From positions 1 through 64,000 of the forward strand of contig JAAFJX010000003.1 of the NCBI GenBank assembly GCA_013299045.1: DNA of 64,000 nt. The letters are read 5' to 3'. The notes beneath the pieces are model-generated. The model did no database searches. It was not told where the DNA came from and was given only the letters and a program-made list of their open reading frames with translations. This document shows, in pieces, positions 18,601 through 26,450 of this stretch (positions are counted from its first letter, which is position 1; every line of letters starts with the position of its first letter). The translations under genes and the position numbers were made by a program. Source of the stretch: Cytophagales bacterium (GTDB taxonomy: Bacteria; Bacteroidota; Bacteroidia; Cytophagales; Bernardetiaceae).

Positions 18601-20112
18601 TCGCTCTTCAAAGATATTCATCAAAGGCACGATAAACGCAAAACCAAATACGATGAGCGCAAAAAGAAATTGAACGAAAAGATAAAACTCATTAACGAAC
18701 GTCAGAAATCAAAAGCGACCGAAGCGCCAAGGGAAATTAATGCGGCTACTTCTGCCATTGCCAATGCGCTTTTTTCAGTCAAAAAAATCAACTTTAGTTA
18801 TACTGACCAGGCCAACACAAGCGTACCTGGTTATATGCTCACACCTAAGTATATGGGTATGGATGCCAATATGCAGGCACCAGGGCTTGGTTTTGTACTG
18901 GGTGGGCAAGGCCGCCAGCATATTCAAAGAATGATTGATAACCAATGGCTTTCTAAAAGTTTTGCGCAAAATTACCAACTCACCCAGAGCCGAAACCGCA
19001 CCATCACGCTCCGCACCACCATTGAGCCTATCAAATTACTAGTGATTGACCTTGAGGCACAACTTACACAGGGCGATAATTATTCGGAGGTTATTCGTTT
19101 TGATGAAACTAGCGGTGTTTATCAGCAGCAGACTCCTATGCGCAATGGTAATTATAGCATGACCTATCTGTCTTTTCGGACGGCTTTTAGTGGTGATGAC
19201 CGCCGTAATAATTCAAATGTATTCCAGAACATGATTGATTACCGCCGCGTCTTTAAAAGTCAGTTAGATGCTGCCAACTCCAACGGGGAATATACGCTAA
19301 ATGCTCAAGATGTCATGATTCCTTCGTTTTTGGCGGCTTACACAGGGCGCGACCCCAACAAGCTAAAAAATGGGGCATTCCCGCGGATTCCTTTGCCCAA
19401 CTGGAAACTAAACTACACAGGCCTAACCAAAATTCCTGCTCTACAAGAGGTATTTACCACGTTTTCGGTTACGCACGCCTACACGTCGCAGTACAGCATT
19501 GGCAACTACACGTCTTCACTGGTTTACGACCCAAGTTTTGTGAACTTAGACGTAAGCCTTTACAATCTGCCCGAAGCCATCGTAAACCCAGAAACAGGCG
19601 AAATTGTCCCAATTTTTGTTATGAACCAAGTCTCTATTCGTGAGCGTTTTTCACCGCTGATAGGGGTGAATATGCGCACCAAGAGCGACTTTAATATACG
19701 TTTGAACTACAACCGCGAGCGTATGGCTATGCTCAACCTCACGAACGCCGAAATAACCGAACAGCACGCCCAAGACGTTACGGCAGAAGTGGGCTATCGT
19801 AAAAAGGGGGTTACTGTGCCGTTTTCTGGCGGTTACAAGCTGCCCAATGATTTAGACTTCCGAGTAGCCTTTACACTCCGCGACTCTCGGACTGTCCAGC
19901 GGAAAATATCAGATACAAACACGCAGAACAACATCATTACGGCTGGTAACTTTAACTTGCAGTTCCGTCCTACTTTGGCTTATACGGTCAATCAGCGCAT
20001 AAACCTAACGGCTTACTTTGAACGCAATATCAACACACCGCGTATTTCTAATTCCTTCAAAAGAACGAGTACGGCCTTTGGAGTACAAGTGCGGTTTAAT
20101 GTAGCAAATTAG
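12649..20112 (+). CDS. sprA: Gliding motility / type IX secretion protein SprA
   Basis: At 2487 residues this is the size of SprA (Sov), the giant outer membrane beta-barrel that forms the translocation pore of the type IX secretion system. The N-terminus has a short signal-like helix (LSLIALTTLGLCYGYDLV). The characteristic core includes LFENIRNNDRVRDADQI-type strands, NGGTSYVDDFESTEIPYDL (the conserved plug/lateral-gate region) and repeated barrel strands to the C-terminus (FGVQVRFNVAN). A charged Lys/Arg/Glu-rich stretch near residues 1920-2030 is a long insert between strands. The ATG at 12649 is preferred to a TTG ten codons earlier. It is single-gene and divergent from the RemB/Wzi-like gene. 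Confidence 0.96.
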   Translation: MTQKIFHSTLIRLSLIALTTLGLCYGYDLVAHSPLRPFKSPLPTPPDTVLRKKTDTPRVEKPTKLLKIAQDRYGDPFSQYDQVSVLQLMNGPNALNFKMEPDSSGNFYTIFERVGELDYRPISVISKEDFFRWRNAKVNRDYFRLREHADDAVTDSTGSTPRLGNKRDKLIPDIKLPPLLSRVIGGDLIDINPTGSVLLDFGGLWQRLHNPQLPVFQQRNGGFVFDQRIQFALNGKIGDKINLNTNLDTKASFQFENFFNQGYSGYEEDIIQQLQFGNVSMGTSNSLITGAQNIFGITSKLRFGKLWLTTVAANSRGTTETITIRNGAQTKNFEVRADKYEFNRNFFLGQFFRDNYDRSLATTPLITSGVQITRLEVYVTNRNNNTQTLRNVAAFLDLGEGRAFRASNPKVGGTPGAPAANGSNALFENIRNNDRVRDADQIHAELESSSFNLQRGTDHELLRAARLLTAAEYTFNSQLGYITLMQPLRNDEILAVSYEYTYNGKVYKVGEMTEDYQNYPAEKSLILKMLKPSTIRTDLPSWDLMMKNIYPLQANQLIPTNFQLRVVYRDDVSGLDNPNLQEGIRTTNIPLLQIMGLDRLNPNRDPQKDGNFDFVEGITVDSRNARIIFPVVEPFGRTLKSFFEPNLELDLINKYVYGELYRLTQADAVLFSDKSKFFLKGSYQSGANSEIMLPGLNIAPNSVIVKAGNSILAEGTDYTVDYQFGRVRILNEGVMSSGKDIQIQFERADLFSFQQRTVLGLEAEYRLSEKTKFTGTVLHLNERPVITRINMGNEPIRNTLWGLTYNTKQESGFLTRMVDKIPLLDTKAKSNIGFNAEFAQLIPGANRLIRKNGGTSYVDDFESTEIPYDLTRQPLLWKLGSTPINMIKPDDFTKLTYNYKRALLNWYSVDFNSFYNNGTVGLGQVPANIPESHKKNHYVRLIPYNEIFKGRDAQQVNFPENTMDLIYYPDVVGQYNYNPDLTSDGLLANNPRDNFGAMTKGITYDVDFDNINVQYIEFWLMNPFIGGANGSIEREVNGRKITTNNTTGGKLRFHLGNISEDVIPDSRHGFENGLPVNEDQQNFVDTTIWGRVTTQQFVTDAFSAESGARAIQDVGLDGLNNAQEAQQFEAYLKSVQGRVSTDVFKSLQKDPSRDDFRYYLGEDQNKNNELILQRYAKYNNYENNSPEGTLNANGTFPDNEDLNRDNTLNDLEGYFEYEIDLQPDQLGVGQNPYIVDQVTNEVNGDQVTWYQFRIPIRENFKKFGSIDGFKSMRFLRTVLTGWEEPVALRMAYFQFVGAQWRPYFTGLQQPGLYKPLEPYNPVFTVSSINIEENAQPDKIGDFPYLVPPGFRRDVDPTSIVGARLNEQSLKVCVEGLQDTDSRAVFRNVVFDFINYKRLQMFIHADSKDALDGEVSAFVRLGTDFKENYYEIEIPLTMSQPGATTELDIWPEANNLDIEFDRLIDAKAERNNRRLSINVPYQVQIGKYRVTVVGNPDLSSVQVVMLGVRNPFSADELPKSACLWFNELRVADFRREGGWAANARLTANLADFATVNASLRYSTPWFGGLQSKLAERTRETSLYYDVSSNIQLDKIFLNRLGISLPMYVSYERNLITPLFNPLDPDTRLQRSLERFDTQAEKNAYKDIVENQNSRRSVNFTNVRKTKVKENAKMHFWDIENFTLNTAWNQTKASNTNMAEYLLEDSRLGLDYTYTFQEKYWEPFKKNELLNSPYLKWLRDFNLNFTPSNVSVSGLLNRHYTKTQLRSADLSTNGMTPFYEKFFLFDRNYAARWQLTKKLGLDYSAIANSVIDEPEGDRELSANRDSVWRNIAKLGRMKTYTQNAAFTYTLPLDKFPAADWINADLRYAASMTWNAGAVGIADSMGHVLGNSANTTLNGQFNMQKLYEKSPLLKSMISPKSKKTTIYKQEKKKRLQTRVQRLDVRLKRNESKRQINKEKRKADLTDALKKTLPDSVTEVPVEPNFSDSLFKDIHQRHDKRKTKYDERKKKLNEKIKLINERQKSKATEAPREINAATSAIANALFSVKKINFSYTDQANTSVPGYMLTPKYMGMDANMQAPGLGFVLGGQGRQHIQRMIDNQWLSKSFAQNYQLTQSRNRTITLRTTIEPIKLLVIDLEAQLTQGDNYSEVIRFDETSGVYQQQTPMRNGNYSMTYLSFRTAFSGDDRRNNSNVFQNMIDYRRVFKSQLDAANSNGEYTLNAQDVMIPSFLAAYTGRDPNKLKNGAFPRIPLPNWKLNYTGLTKIPALQEVFTTFSVTHAYTSQYSIGNYTSSLVYDPSFVNLDVSLYNLPEAIVNPETGEIVPIFVMNQVSIRERFSPLIGVNMRTKSDFNIRLNYNRERMAMLNLTNAEITEQHAQDVTAEVGYRKKGVTVPFSGGYKLPNDLDFRVAFTLRDSRTVQRKISDTNTQNNIITAGNFNLQFRPTLAYTVNQRINLTAYFERNINTPRISNSFKRTSTAFGVQVRFNVAN

Positions 20113-20247
20113 AGAGAAATAGAAGTACAAACAAGTAGTTGTCTCTGAGAATGTATTGAAAGTGTTTATTCATAACGAATGCCTTAGTGCTTTTCGGGGC
20201 GACTCACTAAAGTCATCTAGCGCTTGACGCTGAGTATGCTTATCTTT

Positions 20248-22104
20248 CTAATAAAGCCTAACAGACAACAAGGTTATGTCGTCGCGTTGTGTTTGGTTGC
20301 CAATATAAGCTTCGATGGCGGCGCTTAGTTCGGCGTGCTGGGTTGGTATATCTAGGGTGGCGTATTGCTGTATCAGCTCTAATAGGCCATAACTCCCAAG
20401 TTTTTTATTTTCTTCGTTGTGTTGGTCTGCTATGCCGTCACTATACAAATAAAAAGTACTTTGAGGAGGTACTATAAAGGTTTGGTTTTCAAAAACTTTG
20501 TCGTGTGAGCGACTCCTTTTGCCGCCGATTGTGCGTTTAGTCCCTCGCAGTTTGGTTGGCACTCCCTCTACAAAGTATATGAGATTACTTTTAGCACCAG
20601 CAAACTGTATTTTAAATTCGTTTTCTGTATGCCACTCAGCACAGCAAAGAGCCAGCTCTAAACCGTCATTGTTTTTGTTTTGCTCTTGATGCAAAGCACT
20701 ACGCAACTCATCATGCAGCATTTCAAGAATAGCCGCCGGCTCATAAATTTTGTTCTGGCCCACAATTTTATTCAATAAACTCAGGCTAATCATGCTCATC
20801 AGTGCGCCAGGAACACCATGACCGGTGCAGTCTCCAACAGCCCAAAAACTCCTCTTTTTTCGGCGATACACCCAATAAAAGTCGCCAGAAACTAAATTTT
20901 TGGGTTTATAAATTGCAAAATACTCACTGAACAACAGCGCAAAATCATCGTTATCGGGCAGAATAGCCTCTTGGATGGTCTGCGCATACCGCATACTATC
21001 GTAGAGTTCTTTTTGTGTTTTAGCAATTTGTTCCGATTGTGCAGAAAGTTCTAAAAATGAGTCGCTGATATGCTTTTGCATATACAAAAAATCTTTTGAA
21101 AGCCTGCCAACTTCGTCTTCGCGCATGATGTCTGGCTGGATAACCTTGCTAAAGCGAGATTTGACGAACTCGTGAATGATTACAGACAGTACCTGAACAG
21201 GTCTAGCCACATTTTTGTTCAGAAGCCAGCCTAAAAATAGGTTGTTGGCCAGTGTAATCAAAAAAATGGTGATGATGGCTATGCGAATGTTGCGTTGTGC
21301 ATTGAGAGATTTATCAATAGCCATCTTTCTGACGTTATTGATGCTTTTATCAAACAAAGCTGCCTCTTGTGCAAGCCTTTGCCGAAGACCAGTTCTGCTT
21401 GTATGCCCAATTTCGTACTCCAATTCGACAATACGCAAAAATTTTGAGCGGTAATTCCGCAAAAGAGTCGAGTAAGTTGCTTTGAGACTATCGTTAGGAT
21501 AAGTGAGTTCTATATGCGACTCAAAATTGCTAAATTCAGCATTGAAACGCTCTATGTATATATTCTCTTTGCGAATAAGAAAGTCTTTTTCATGCCGTCT
21601 TAGCATGAGCACCATCACTTCTTGCCTATCCTCTGCAATAGCGCGCTCTTCAATAAGGTGCGCCAGCTCACGCATCTGTCCTTCAGTGCCATAGCCTTTG
21701 AAACCTCGCTCTAATACTTTGGCCACCAGCTCATTAAAAAAAGCAGCTCGCGTATTCAAATTAGAATCTATACTTGAAAGCAACAGCTTATCCTCAAAAA
21801 AAGACTCTGAAGCGGTGAGTTTTTGTTTGATAGCAAGACATAAATCATTGTATTCTTTGACGATAGTTTCGCCTGGATTTATGTAAAACGCTTCGTTGAT
21901 GGTAGCGTCCAAAAGGAGCTCCTTTTCAAGAATGCTAAGCTGTTTGGTTTTTAGGCTGATGGATTCTATAACCTGTAGGTGTTCACTCACCAAATTGCTT
22001 TCATAAGTGAGCCAAAAAACAACCAATAAGACTGAAACAGTAGCCAACAAATTGACTAACATCAAAGACAGTATTTGGTGTTTCAATGATTTTCGGTAAG
22101 GCAT
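20248..22104 (-). CDS. Membrane-bound SpoIIE-type serine phosphatase
   Basis: 618 residues. Helix 1 lies near residues 15-35 (LMLVNLLATVSVLLVVFWLTY). A long helical periplasmic sensor domain of about 250 residues follows, then helix 2 (IAIITIFLITLANNLFLGWLL), a HAMP-like linker and a C-terminal PP2C-like SpoIIE domain. The metal-binding motifs are KNLVSGDFYWV, AVGDCTGHGVPGALMSMI and YLYSDGIADQHN. Such phosphatases act on phosphoserine of partner regulators; no STAS or anti-sigma partner is adjacent. The ATG at 22104 is chosen because TACTTTGC near 22135 looks like a -7 element, and the upstream TTG start at 22143 would precede it. Convergent with sprA. Confidence 0.88.
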   Translation of the reverse strand: MPYRKSLKHQILSLMLVNLLATVSVLLVVFWLTYESNLVSEHLQVIESISLKTKQLSILEKELLLDATINEAFYINPGETIVKEYNDLCLAIKQKLTASESFFEDKLLLSSIDSNLNTRAAFFNELVAKVLERGFKGYGTEGQMRELAHLIEERAIAEDRQEVMVLMLRRHEKDFLIRKENIYIERFNAEFSNFESHIELTYPNDSLKATYSTLLRNYRSKFLRIVELEYEIGHTSRTGLRQRLAQEAALFDKSINNVRKMAIDKSLNAQRNIRIAIITIFLITLANNLFLGWLLNKNVARPVQVLSVIIHEFVKSRFSKVIQPDIMREDEVGRLSKDFLYMQKHISDSFLELSAQSEQIAKTQKELYDSMRYAQTIQEAILPDNDDFALLFSEYFAIYKPKNLVSGDFYWVYRRKKRSFWAVGDCTGHGVPGALMSMISLSLLNKIVGQNKIYEPAAILEMLHDELRSALHQEQNKNNDGLELALCCAEWHTENEFKIQFAGAKSNLIYFVEGVPTKLRGTKRTIGGKRSRSHDKVFENQTFIVPPQSTFYLYSDGIADQHNEENKKLGSYGLLELIQQYATLDIPTQHAELSAAIEAYIGNQTQRDDITLLSVRLY

Positions 22105-22314
22105 TTTCAAGTGTCTGCTGTATATTGTCGCAAAGTAAGACAACAGACTTCAACTGACAGTAAAGAGCAGGTTACTATACTATGAATTAAACAAAGCTCT
22201 TTAAAAGTTTATCAATCGTTTTCATAAACCTTGATAGCTGATTTTTCTTTTGTTTATATAGTGCTGCCTCTACCAATCTTATTCTTAATGTTTGATTAGA
22301 GTAAAAGCAACAGG

Positions 22315-22356
22315 AAAAGCGCTTGAACCAAATTTTATTTTGGCGCAAGCGCTTTT
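22315..22356 (-). terminator. Rho-independent terminator of yceD-rpmF
   Basis: AAAAGCGCTTG (22315-22325) pairs with CAAGCGCTTTT (22346-22356), 11 bases each, 20 bases beyond the rpmF stop. The arms are flanked by A and T runs so it can act in both directions. Confidence 0.8.
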
Positions 22357-22375
22357 TAGCAAAAGCTGTGTTGTT

Positions 22376-22558
22376 TTAAGCCGTAGCTACTTCAATAACT
22401 TGTTTGCCGCGGTAGTGGCCACAGTCGCCGCAAACATGATGATAACGCATTGCAGCACCGCAATTAGGGCAATCAACAACGGCAGCAGGCTCAAGAACAT
22501 GGTGTGTGCGGCGCTTGTCGCGACGTGTACGAGAAATTTTTCGTTTAGGGTTTGCCAT
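22376..22558 (-). CDS. rpmF: 50S ribosomal protein L32
   Basis: A 60-residue basic protein that starts MANPKRKISRTRRDKRR, the standard L32 N-terminus. A zinc ribbon is formed by Cys30, Cys33, Cys43 and Cys46 (CPNCG...CGDC), so this is the zinc-binding form. It follows yceD by 29 bases, the near-universal yceD-rpmF pair, and is closed by an intrinsic terminator. Confidence 0.97.
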   Translation of the reverse strand: MANPKRKISRTRRDKRRTHHVLEPAAVVDCPNCGAAMRYHHVCGDCGHYRGKQVIEVATA

Positions 22559-22587
22559 GATAATTAATAAAAAAGAGAGTAAATAAA

Positions 22588-23130
22588 TTATTTATTTTTA
22601 AGTTTTTTGAGTGCTGCCCAACGCGGGTCAATCGGCGTTTCGTCGTCAGACTCAGTTTGGGTGTCCTTGTCGGGCTTGCCCGTACTGAAAATGACCCCTG
22701 AATCTGCTTGTGCATCTTCGGCTCGTAAATCGGGGTGAATTTTTCGCATAGGTACTGCAAAACTTACAAATTCTAGCAAATGGGCAGCTACATTGACGCT
22801 GTAGGTGTTACGGAGTATCACAATAAGCTCATCGCTTTCTGCTCTTTTTTCGTCGCCGAATTGATAAATAATTTGCTCCTTTACGCAGACAGGCTCATTG
22901 AAAGGCACAAGCGATTTGTCGCACAGCAATTCAATGTGGCCATCTAAGGCAAATTCTAACCGGATTAAACGTTCGTTCTTCTCAAGATTCACTTGAACCT
23001 TTACAAGCCCTTTTTCTACAATTTGGTTATTGAAATACTGAAAAAAAGCGCTTTCTAGCACATATTCGTATGTATATGAGCCAACGTTTAAGTTCAGAAT
23101 AACAATATCAAATTCCTTGAGGTCTTTCAA
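22588..23130 (-). CDS. YceD/DUF177 family protein (23S rRNA accumulation)
   Basis: 180 residues of the YceD/DUF177 family, associated with 23S rRNA accumulation in bacteria and plastids. The N-terminal part has alternating strands (KEFDIVILNLNVGSYTYEYVL). The middle carries LEFALDGHIELLCDKSL, where the usual CxRCL motif keeps a single Cys. The tail has DPRWAALKKLK, the conserved C-terminal end of the family. It is the first gene of an operon with rpmF and has a near-perfect promoter immediately upstream. Confidence 0.9.
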   Translation of the reverse strand: MKDLKEFDIVILNLNVGSYTYEYVLESAFFQYFNNQIVEKGLVKVQVNLEKNERLIRLEFALDGHIELLCDKSLVPFNEPVCVKEQIIYQFGDEKRAESDELIVILRNTYSVNVAAHLLEFVSFAVPMRKIHPDLRAEDAQADSGVIFSTGKPDKDTQTESDDETPIDPRWAALKKLKNK

Positions 23131-23148
23131 AGCTCAAAATTTTAAGCC

Positions 23149-23180
23149 GCAAAGGTAGAGAATACTTTGGGTTTTACAAA
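23149..23180 (-). promoter_or_regulatory. Promoter of yceD-rpmF (Bacteroidota type)
   Basis: On the minus strand TTTG (23180-23177) is followed by a 19-base spacer and TACCTTTGC (23157-23149). This matches the Bacteroidota consensus TTTG, 19-21 bases, TAnnTTTGC. The start would fall about 10-15 bases before the yceD ATG at 23130. Confidence 0.75.
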
Positions 23181-23290
23181 AAAAATAGCCTTTTTTTGAA
23201 CCAAAAATGCTTTAAAAAACAATAGAGGTCATATAGTTTTATAAAAATGATTTATATTGGCATCAAAACTGGGCTTATCTTGCATCAAAC

Positions 23291-23884
23291 ATGAAAATTG
23301 GTCTTTACTTTGGTTCTTTTAATCCTATTCATGTCGGACATTTGATTATTGGGCAACTTGCCGCAGAGGGCTATGGTCTAGACCAAGTTTGGTTTATACC
23401 TTCGCCACAAAATCCATTCAAGACACAAAAAAATTTACTTTCTGAATATGACAGACTAGAAATGGTACGCCTCGCCATAGCCGGGAATCCGCTTCTTGAC
23501 GTTTGTGATATAGAATATGAACTGCCAAAGCCCAGTTATACGGTGGACACGCTCGCAGCCTTAGCGGTGCAATATCCTGGCTATCAATACACGGTTTTGA
23601 TGGGCGAGGACAATCTGACCCATTTTGGTAAATGGAAACAGGCCGCATTGTTGGTAGAAAAATACCATTTTTTGGTTTTTCCGCGCCCCAAAACTGCCCT
23701 TACGGAATGGCATAACCACCCTGCATTTAAACTCATGCCTAACGTACCGCTTATGGAAATTTCGGCCACGCTTATACGTGAGCGCAGGCAGAAAGGCTAT
23801 GCTATCAGCTACTTAGTGCCGCTGGACGTAGAAAATTATATTCTGATGAACGATTTTTATGCTGAAAAACCAAGCCCGTCTTAG
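23291..23884 (+). CDS. nadD: Nicotinate-nucleotide adenylyltransferase
   Basis: 197 residues. It joins nicotinate mononucleotide to AMP from ATP in NAD synthesis. The nucleotidyltransferase signature GSFNPIHVGH lies at residues 8-17, a conserved SYTVDTL segment lies near residue 81, and the C-terminal ISATLIRERR matches the ISST.IR.R motif that contacts ATP. Length and domain order are normal. The ATG at 23291 directly gives the family N-terminus (MKIGLYFGSFNP). It is divergent from yceD-rpmF, with about 160 bases between. Confidence 0.96.
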   Translation: MKIGLYFGSFNPIHVGHLIIGQLAAEGYGLDQVWFIPSPQNPFKTQKNLLSEYDRLEMVRLAIAGNPLLDVCDIEYELPKPSYTVDTLAALAVQYPGYQYTVLMGEDNLTHFGKWKQAALLVEKYHFLVFPRPKTALTEWHNHPAFKLMPNVPLMEISATLIRERRQKGYAISYLVPLDVENYILMNDFYAEKPSPS

Positions 23885-24027
23885 ATAAATCTTAAATAAA
23901 TATTGAGAAATGAGAGTATTTTAACTCAGAGCTTAACCTTTGAGGTGTCCCCCCCCCTCCCCTCAAATGGCAAGCATAGCCTTCCCAGATTATTTCAAAG
24001 ATAGACCACTCAAAATCTTTATATTCA
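23885..24027. other. Intergenic stretch with a nine-C run
   Basis: No gene seen. Positions 23949-23957 are nine consecutive C residues, followed by TCCCC, in an otherwise AT-rich stretch. It sits just left of repeat locus 3. The minus-strand open frame through here (23892-24125) runs into the repeat and is not credible. Confidence 0.5.
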
Positions 24028-24412
24028 ACGGCCTTTGATAGACTTCTCTTCTCTACTTTTTGCCTTGATGCCGAACTAAAGCGCGAGCTGAAAGTTCCGA
24101 CCGCAGGGCATAGCAAAAAAATCAAGCCTCGTAAAAGGCCAATTTAGATGAAAAATAACTTTTTCATCTAAACCAGCGAATGGCTTTTTCGCCGATTCAA
24201 TCTCTTGCAAAACAGAGTTGCACAGAAAATCTCACCCTCTGACATTTGAGCCATTCGCTTTTGTCTGATGCGAGGCAATGCAGGCCGTAAGAAGCCTTTG
24301 AGATTTTGCCAGTTATTTGACAAAATAGGCCAAAAACTAAGAGATTTTAAAGATGAAATGCTTGTTTAATTTTCTGATAACAAACACCTTAGATATATTT
24401 TAAGGGAAGACT
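24028..24412 (+). repeat. Dispersed modular repeat, locus 3 (modules A-F-G)
   Basis: Module A (24028-24205) matches 55400-55578 (inverted) and 62247-62400. It contains a 13-base-arm hairpin, TTTAGATGAAAAA at 24143-24155 pairing with 24160-24172. Module F (about 24213-24340) matches 62964-63090. Module G (about 24342-24412) ends AAGGGAAGAC as at 63152-63162. Modules B to E are missing, so A joins F directly. No open frame is shared between copies. Confidence 0.85.
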
Positions 24413-24950
24413 CACTAGCTGCACGCTGATGCAACAGCACAGAATTGACTCCCCCTGTGAATTAGAAAGTAGCCGCTTTATTTTTATGATGCAGTGTAAC
24501 CGAAAACACAAACTCTAAGCACCAAACAAAATTTGGTGTGGGCTGGCCGCGCTTTATCTTTTTGAAACTTTGGCCTAAAGAGACTTGCTAAAAAGAATGC
24601 TGAAGGCCGTAAACACCAAAAATAATTCTGTTGATGTAAGTATAAGCATGAAAAAGAATAAAATAAAAGTATTAAAGGATATAAGCCATACATGACGTAA
24701 AGGAAAAATGCGTTTAAAATGAATAGACTATGATTTTGAGGTGAGTAAAAAAAATAATTAAACTTTTTTTTTCGCTTCAAAATAAAGCACTTACCTTTGC
24801 AGCGCTTTAAATCAAGTACCTTTTTAGTACATTTTAACGTCTTCTAATTACAACCATTTTCTTGTTTTTATTACTCTCTATTAGGTATTCACTTTTATTG
24901 AATAAAAATCATACTGATTATCCTTTAGGTCAGCAATCCATTAAAATCTC
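24413..24950. other. Gene-free stretch upstream of the outer membrane protein
   Basis: About 540 bases with no convincing gene. A minus-strand frame (24484-24780, 98 codons, very hydrophobic and Lys/Phe-rich) has no recognisable family and looks like an AT-rich artefact. TACCTTTGC at 24792-24800 resembles a -7 promoter element for the gene at 24951, but no good -33 element is present. Confidence 0.4.
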
Positions 24951-26450
24951 ATGAAACACCTCCTCTTTCTACTACTTTTTTTTCCCTTCCTCGCTTTTGC
25001 CCAAGCAGATAAAGACAAACCCACGCACTACCTCACCTTCAGCAGCGGCCTGAACTTTGGGCACAGGCAGGTGGTTACAAGGTTTCCTAATATGGCGCAT
25101 GAGTACAGAATCGGTAGTTTTAGAACAGCCCTAGCTTTTGGCTGGGAATACAAGCCAAGCCTCAAACGTTCGTATTGTTTTAGTATGCAGCGCTCAGTTA
25201 CTGCTTTCGCGGCGGAGAAATACAAAGTAGTATCAGCAAAAATACCTGCTTATTTAGATGGCTACAGCGGTGAAAACCATATTACCACCCATTCTGCAAG
25301 CGTTTTGCTCAAACAAAAAGTAGGATTCATTCATGTTTTAGGCGGTGTAGGCATAGATTCGCACTATAGACCAGGTTTCCGTTCTGGTGCAGTTATAAAT
25401 GGAATAGACAGCTTTTCTAGGGGTTCCTGGTGGTCTAAGGACAAGCAGTTTCTATACAGTGAAACCGGCTTTAAAGAAGGAGCGGTTATAAACCCATTCT
25501 TATTAATCGGCCTCAACAAAGACATCAAATCAGGTAGAAATGGACGTTTTTCTTTTTCCTTGATTTATCAGCAAGGTTTGCTCATAACACGCCGCCGCCA
25601 ATACAACTACATTGATTTTAGTACTGATGGGGTTCGTTACAGCAGCAAAATGAACTTTCGTGGCTCAAATACACGCTTTATGCTTACCTACTCTCATCAG
25701 ATTGGTAAAAACCGCGTCAAGAGAGGGCCACTCAGAGAGCCTGAAAACCCTAAAAAGTTGCGCAATAAACTCTTCTTTGAGCTGGGTATAGGCACAAATT
25801 ATGCCCTAAAACAAGTTGTTGGCCATCTTGACGACCCATATATCATGAGAAAAGGCTTTAAGCCTTATTCACAATGGCATATAGGACTTAGTTACCAACA
25901 GACTCCTACGTCTCCTTGGGTTTATCAGTTGCTTTATGGGCGTGTAACACCACGTATGTACATGAGCTTGGTATGGAAAACACGTGAGGGCAATAAAGAA
26001 GCTAGTGGTCTTTCTCAATCCATTTCGTACAACTACACTGCTTTTGTTGTGAAGCGCCGTTTGCGCAAAACATGGTGGCTGGAAGGCGGTTTGGCCTTGG
26101 CCACTCATGAAAAATACAGCGACGATGAGCTACTTGGTTATAAACCACAATTTGTAGTTCCTGCGCTTAAATCAGATGGCGACATGGTTTACAGCTTGCG
26201 ACACGAACATTTCAGATACTCCAACCCACAGATTCTATTGGGTATATCAAAGGTTATTCGGTTTGTGAACAGAAACGAACTCTTTTTTAACTTGACCTAC
26301 CAACAGGGTTTATTGAAAGCCCGCGAAATAGGCTATCGTTTTTATTACACAGATTACCCTGATAGTCAATTTGAAGAAACACACATCTTCCGCGGCACCG
26401 TCCTGCGAGCGAGCGTGGGCTACCGCATGAATCTGGCAAAAAAGCGATAG
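24951..26450 (+). CDS. Outer membrane protein with two similar halves
   Basis: 499 residues with a clear signal peptide (LLFLLLFFPFLAFA, cut before QADK). The mature part is Tyr/Phe/Arg-rich with alternating strands, as in beta-barrels. Two halves repeat: NPFLLIGLNKDIKSGRNGRF then IYQQGLLITRRRQYNYIDF and FRGSNTRFMLTYSHQIGKNR in the first correspond to NPQILLGISKVIRFVNRNEL then TYQQGLLKAREIGYRFYYTDY and FRGTVLRASVGYRMNLAKKR in the second. No family is recognised; the function is unknown. The 3' end of the gene is duplicated 94 bases downstream. Confidence 0.75.
   Translation: MKHLLFLLLFFPFLAFAQADKDKPTHYLTFSSGLNFGHRQVVTRFPNMAHEYRIGSFRTALAFGWEYKPSLKRSYCFSMQRSVTAFAAEKYKVVSAKIPAYLDGYSGENHITTHSASVLLKQKVGFIHVLGGVGIDSHYRPGFRSGAVINGIDSFSRGSWWSKDKQFLYSETGFKEGAVINPFLLIGLNKDIKSGRNGRFSFSLIYQQGLLITRRRQYNYIDFSTDGVRYSSKMNFRGSNTRFMLTYSHQIGKNRVKRGPLREPENPKKLRNKLFFELGIGTNYALKQVVGHLDDPYIMRKGFKPYSQWHIGLSYQQTPTSPWVYQLLYGRVTPRMYMSLVWKTREGNKEASGLSQSISYNYTAFVVKRRLRKTWWLEGGLALATHEKYSDDELLGYKPQFVVPALKSDGDMVYSLRHEHFRYSNPQILLGISKVIRFVNRNELFFNLTYQQGLLKAREIGYRFYYTDYPDSQFEETHIFRGTVLRASVGYRMNLAKKR

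Noticed and set aside
18400-18760. Frameshift or foreign insert in sprA at the Lys/Arg-rich stretch
   Set aside because: The frame stays open and barrel strands resume after it; charged inserts between strands are compatible with SprA.
24484-24780. 98-codon hydrophobic minus-strand frame between repeat locus 3 and the outer membrane protein
   Set aside because: No family, no promoter or start context, and composition expected by chance of AT-rich DNA.
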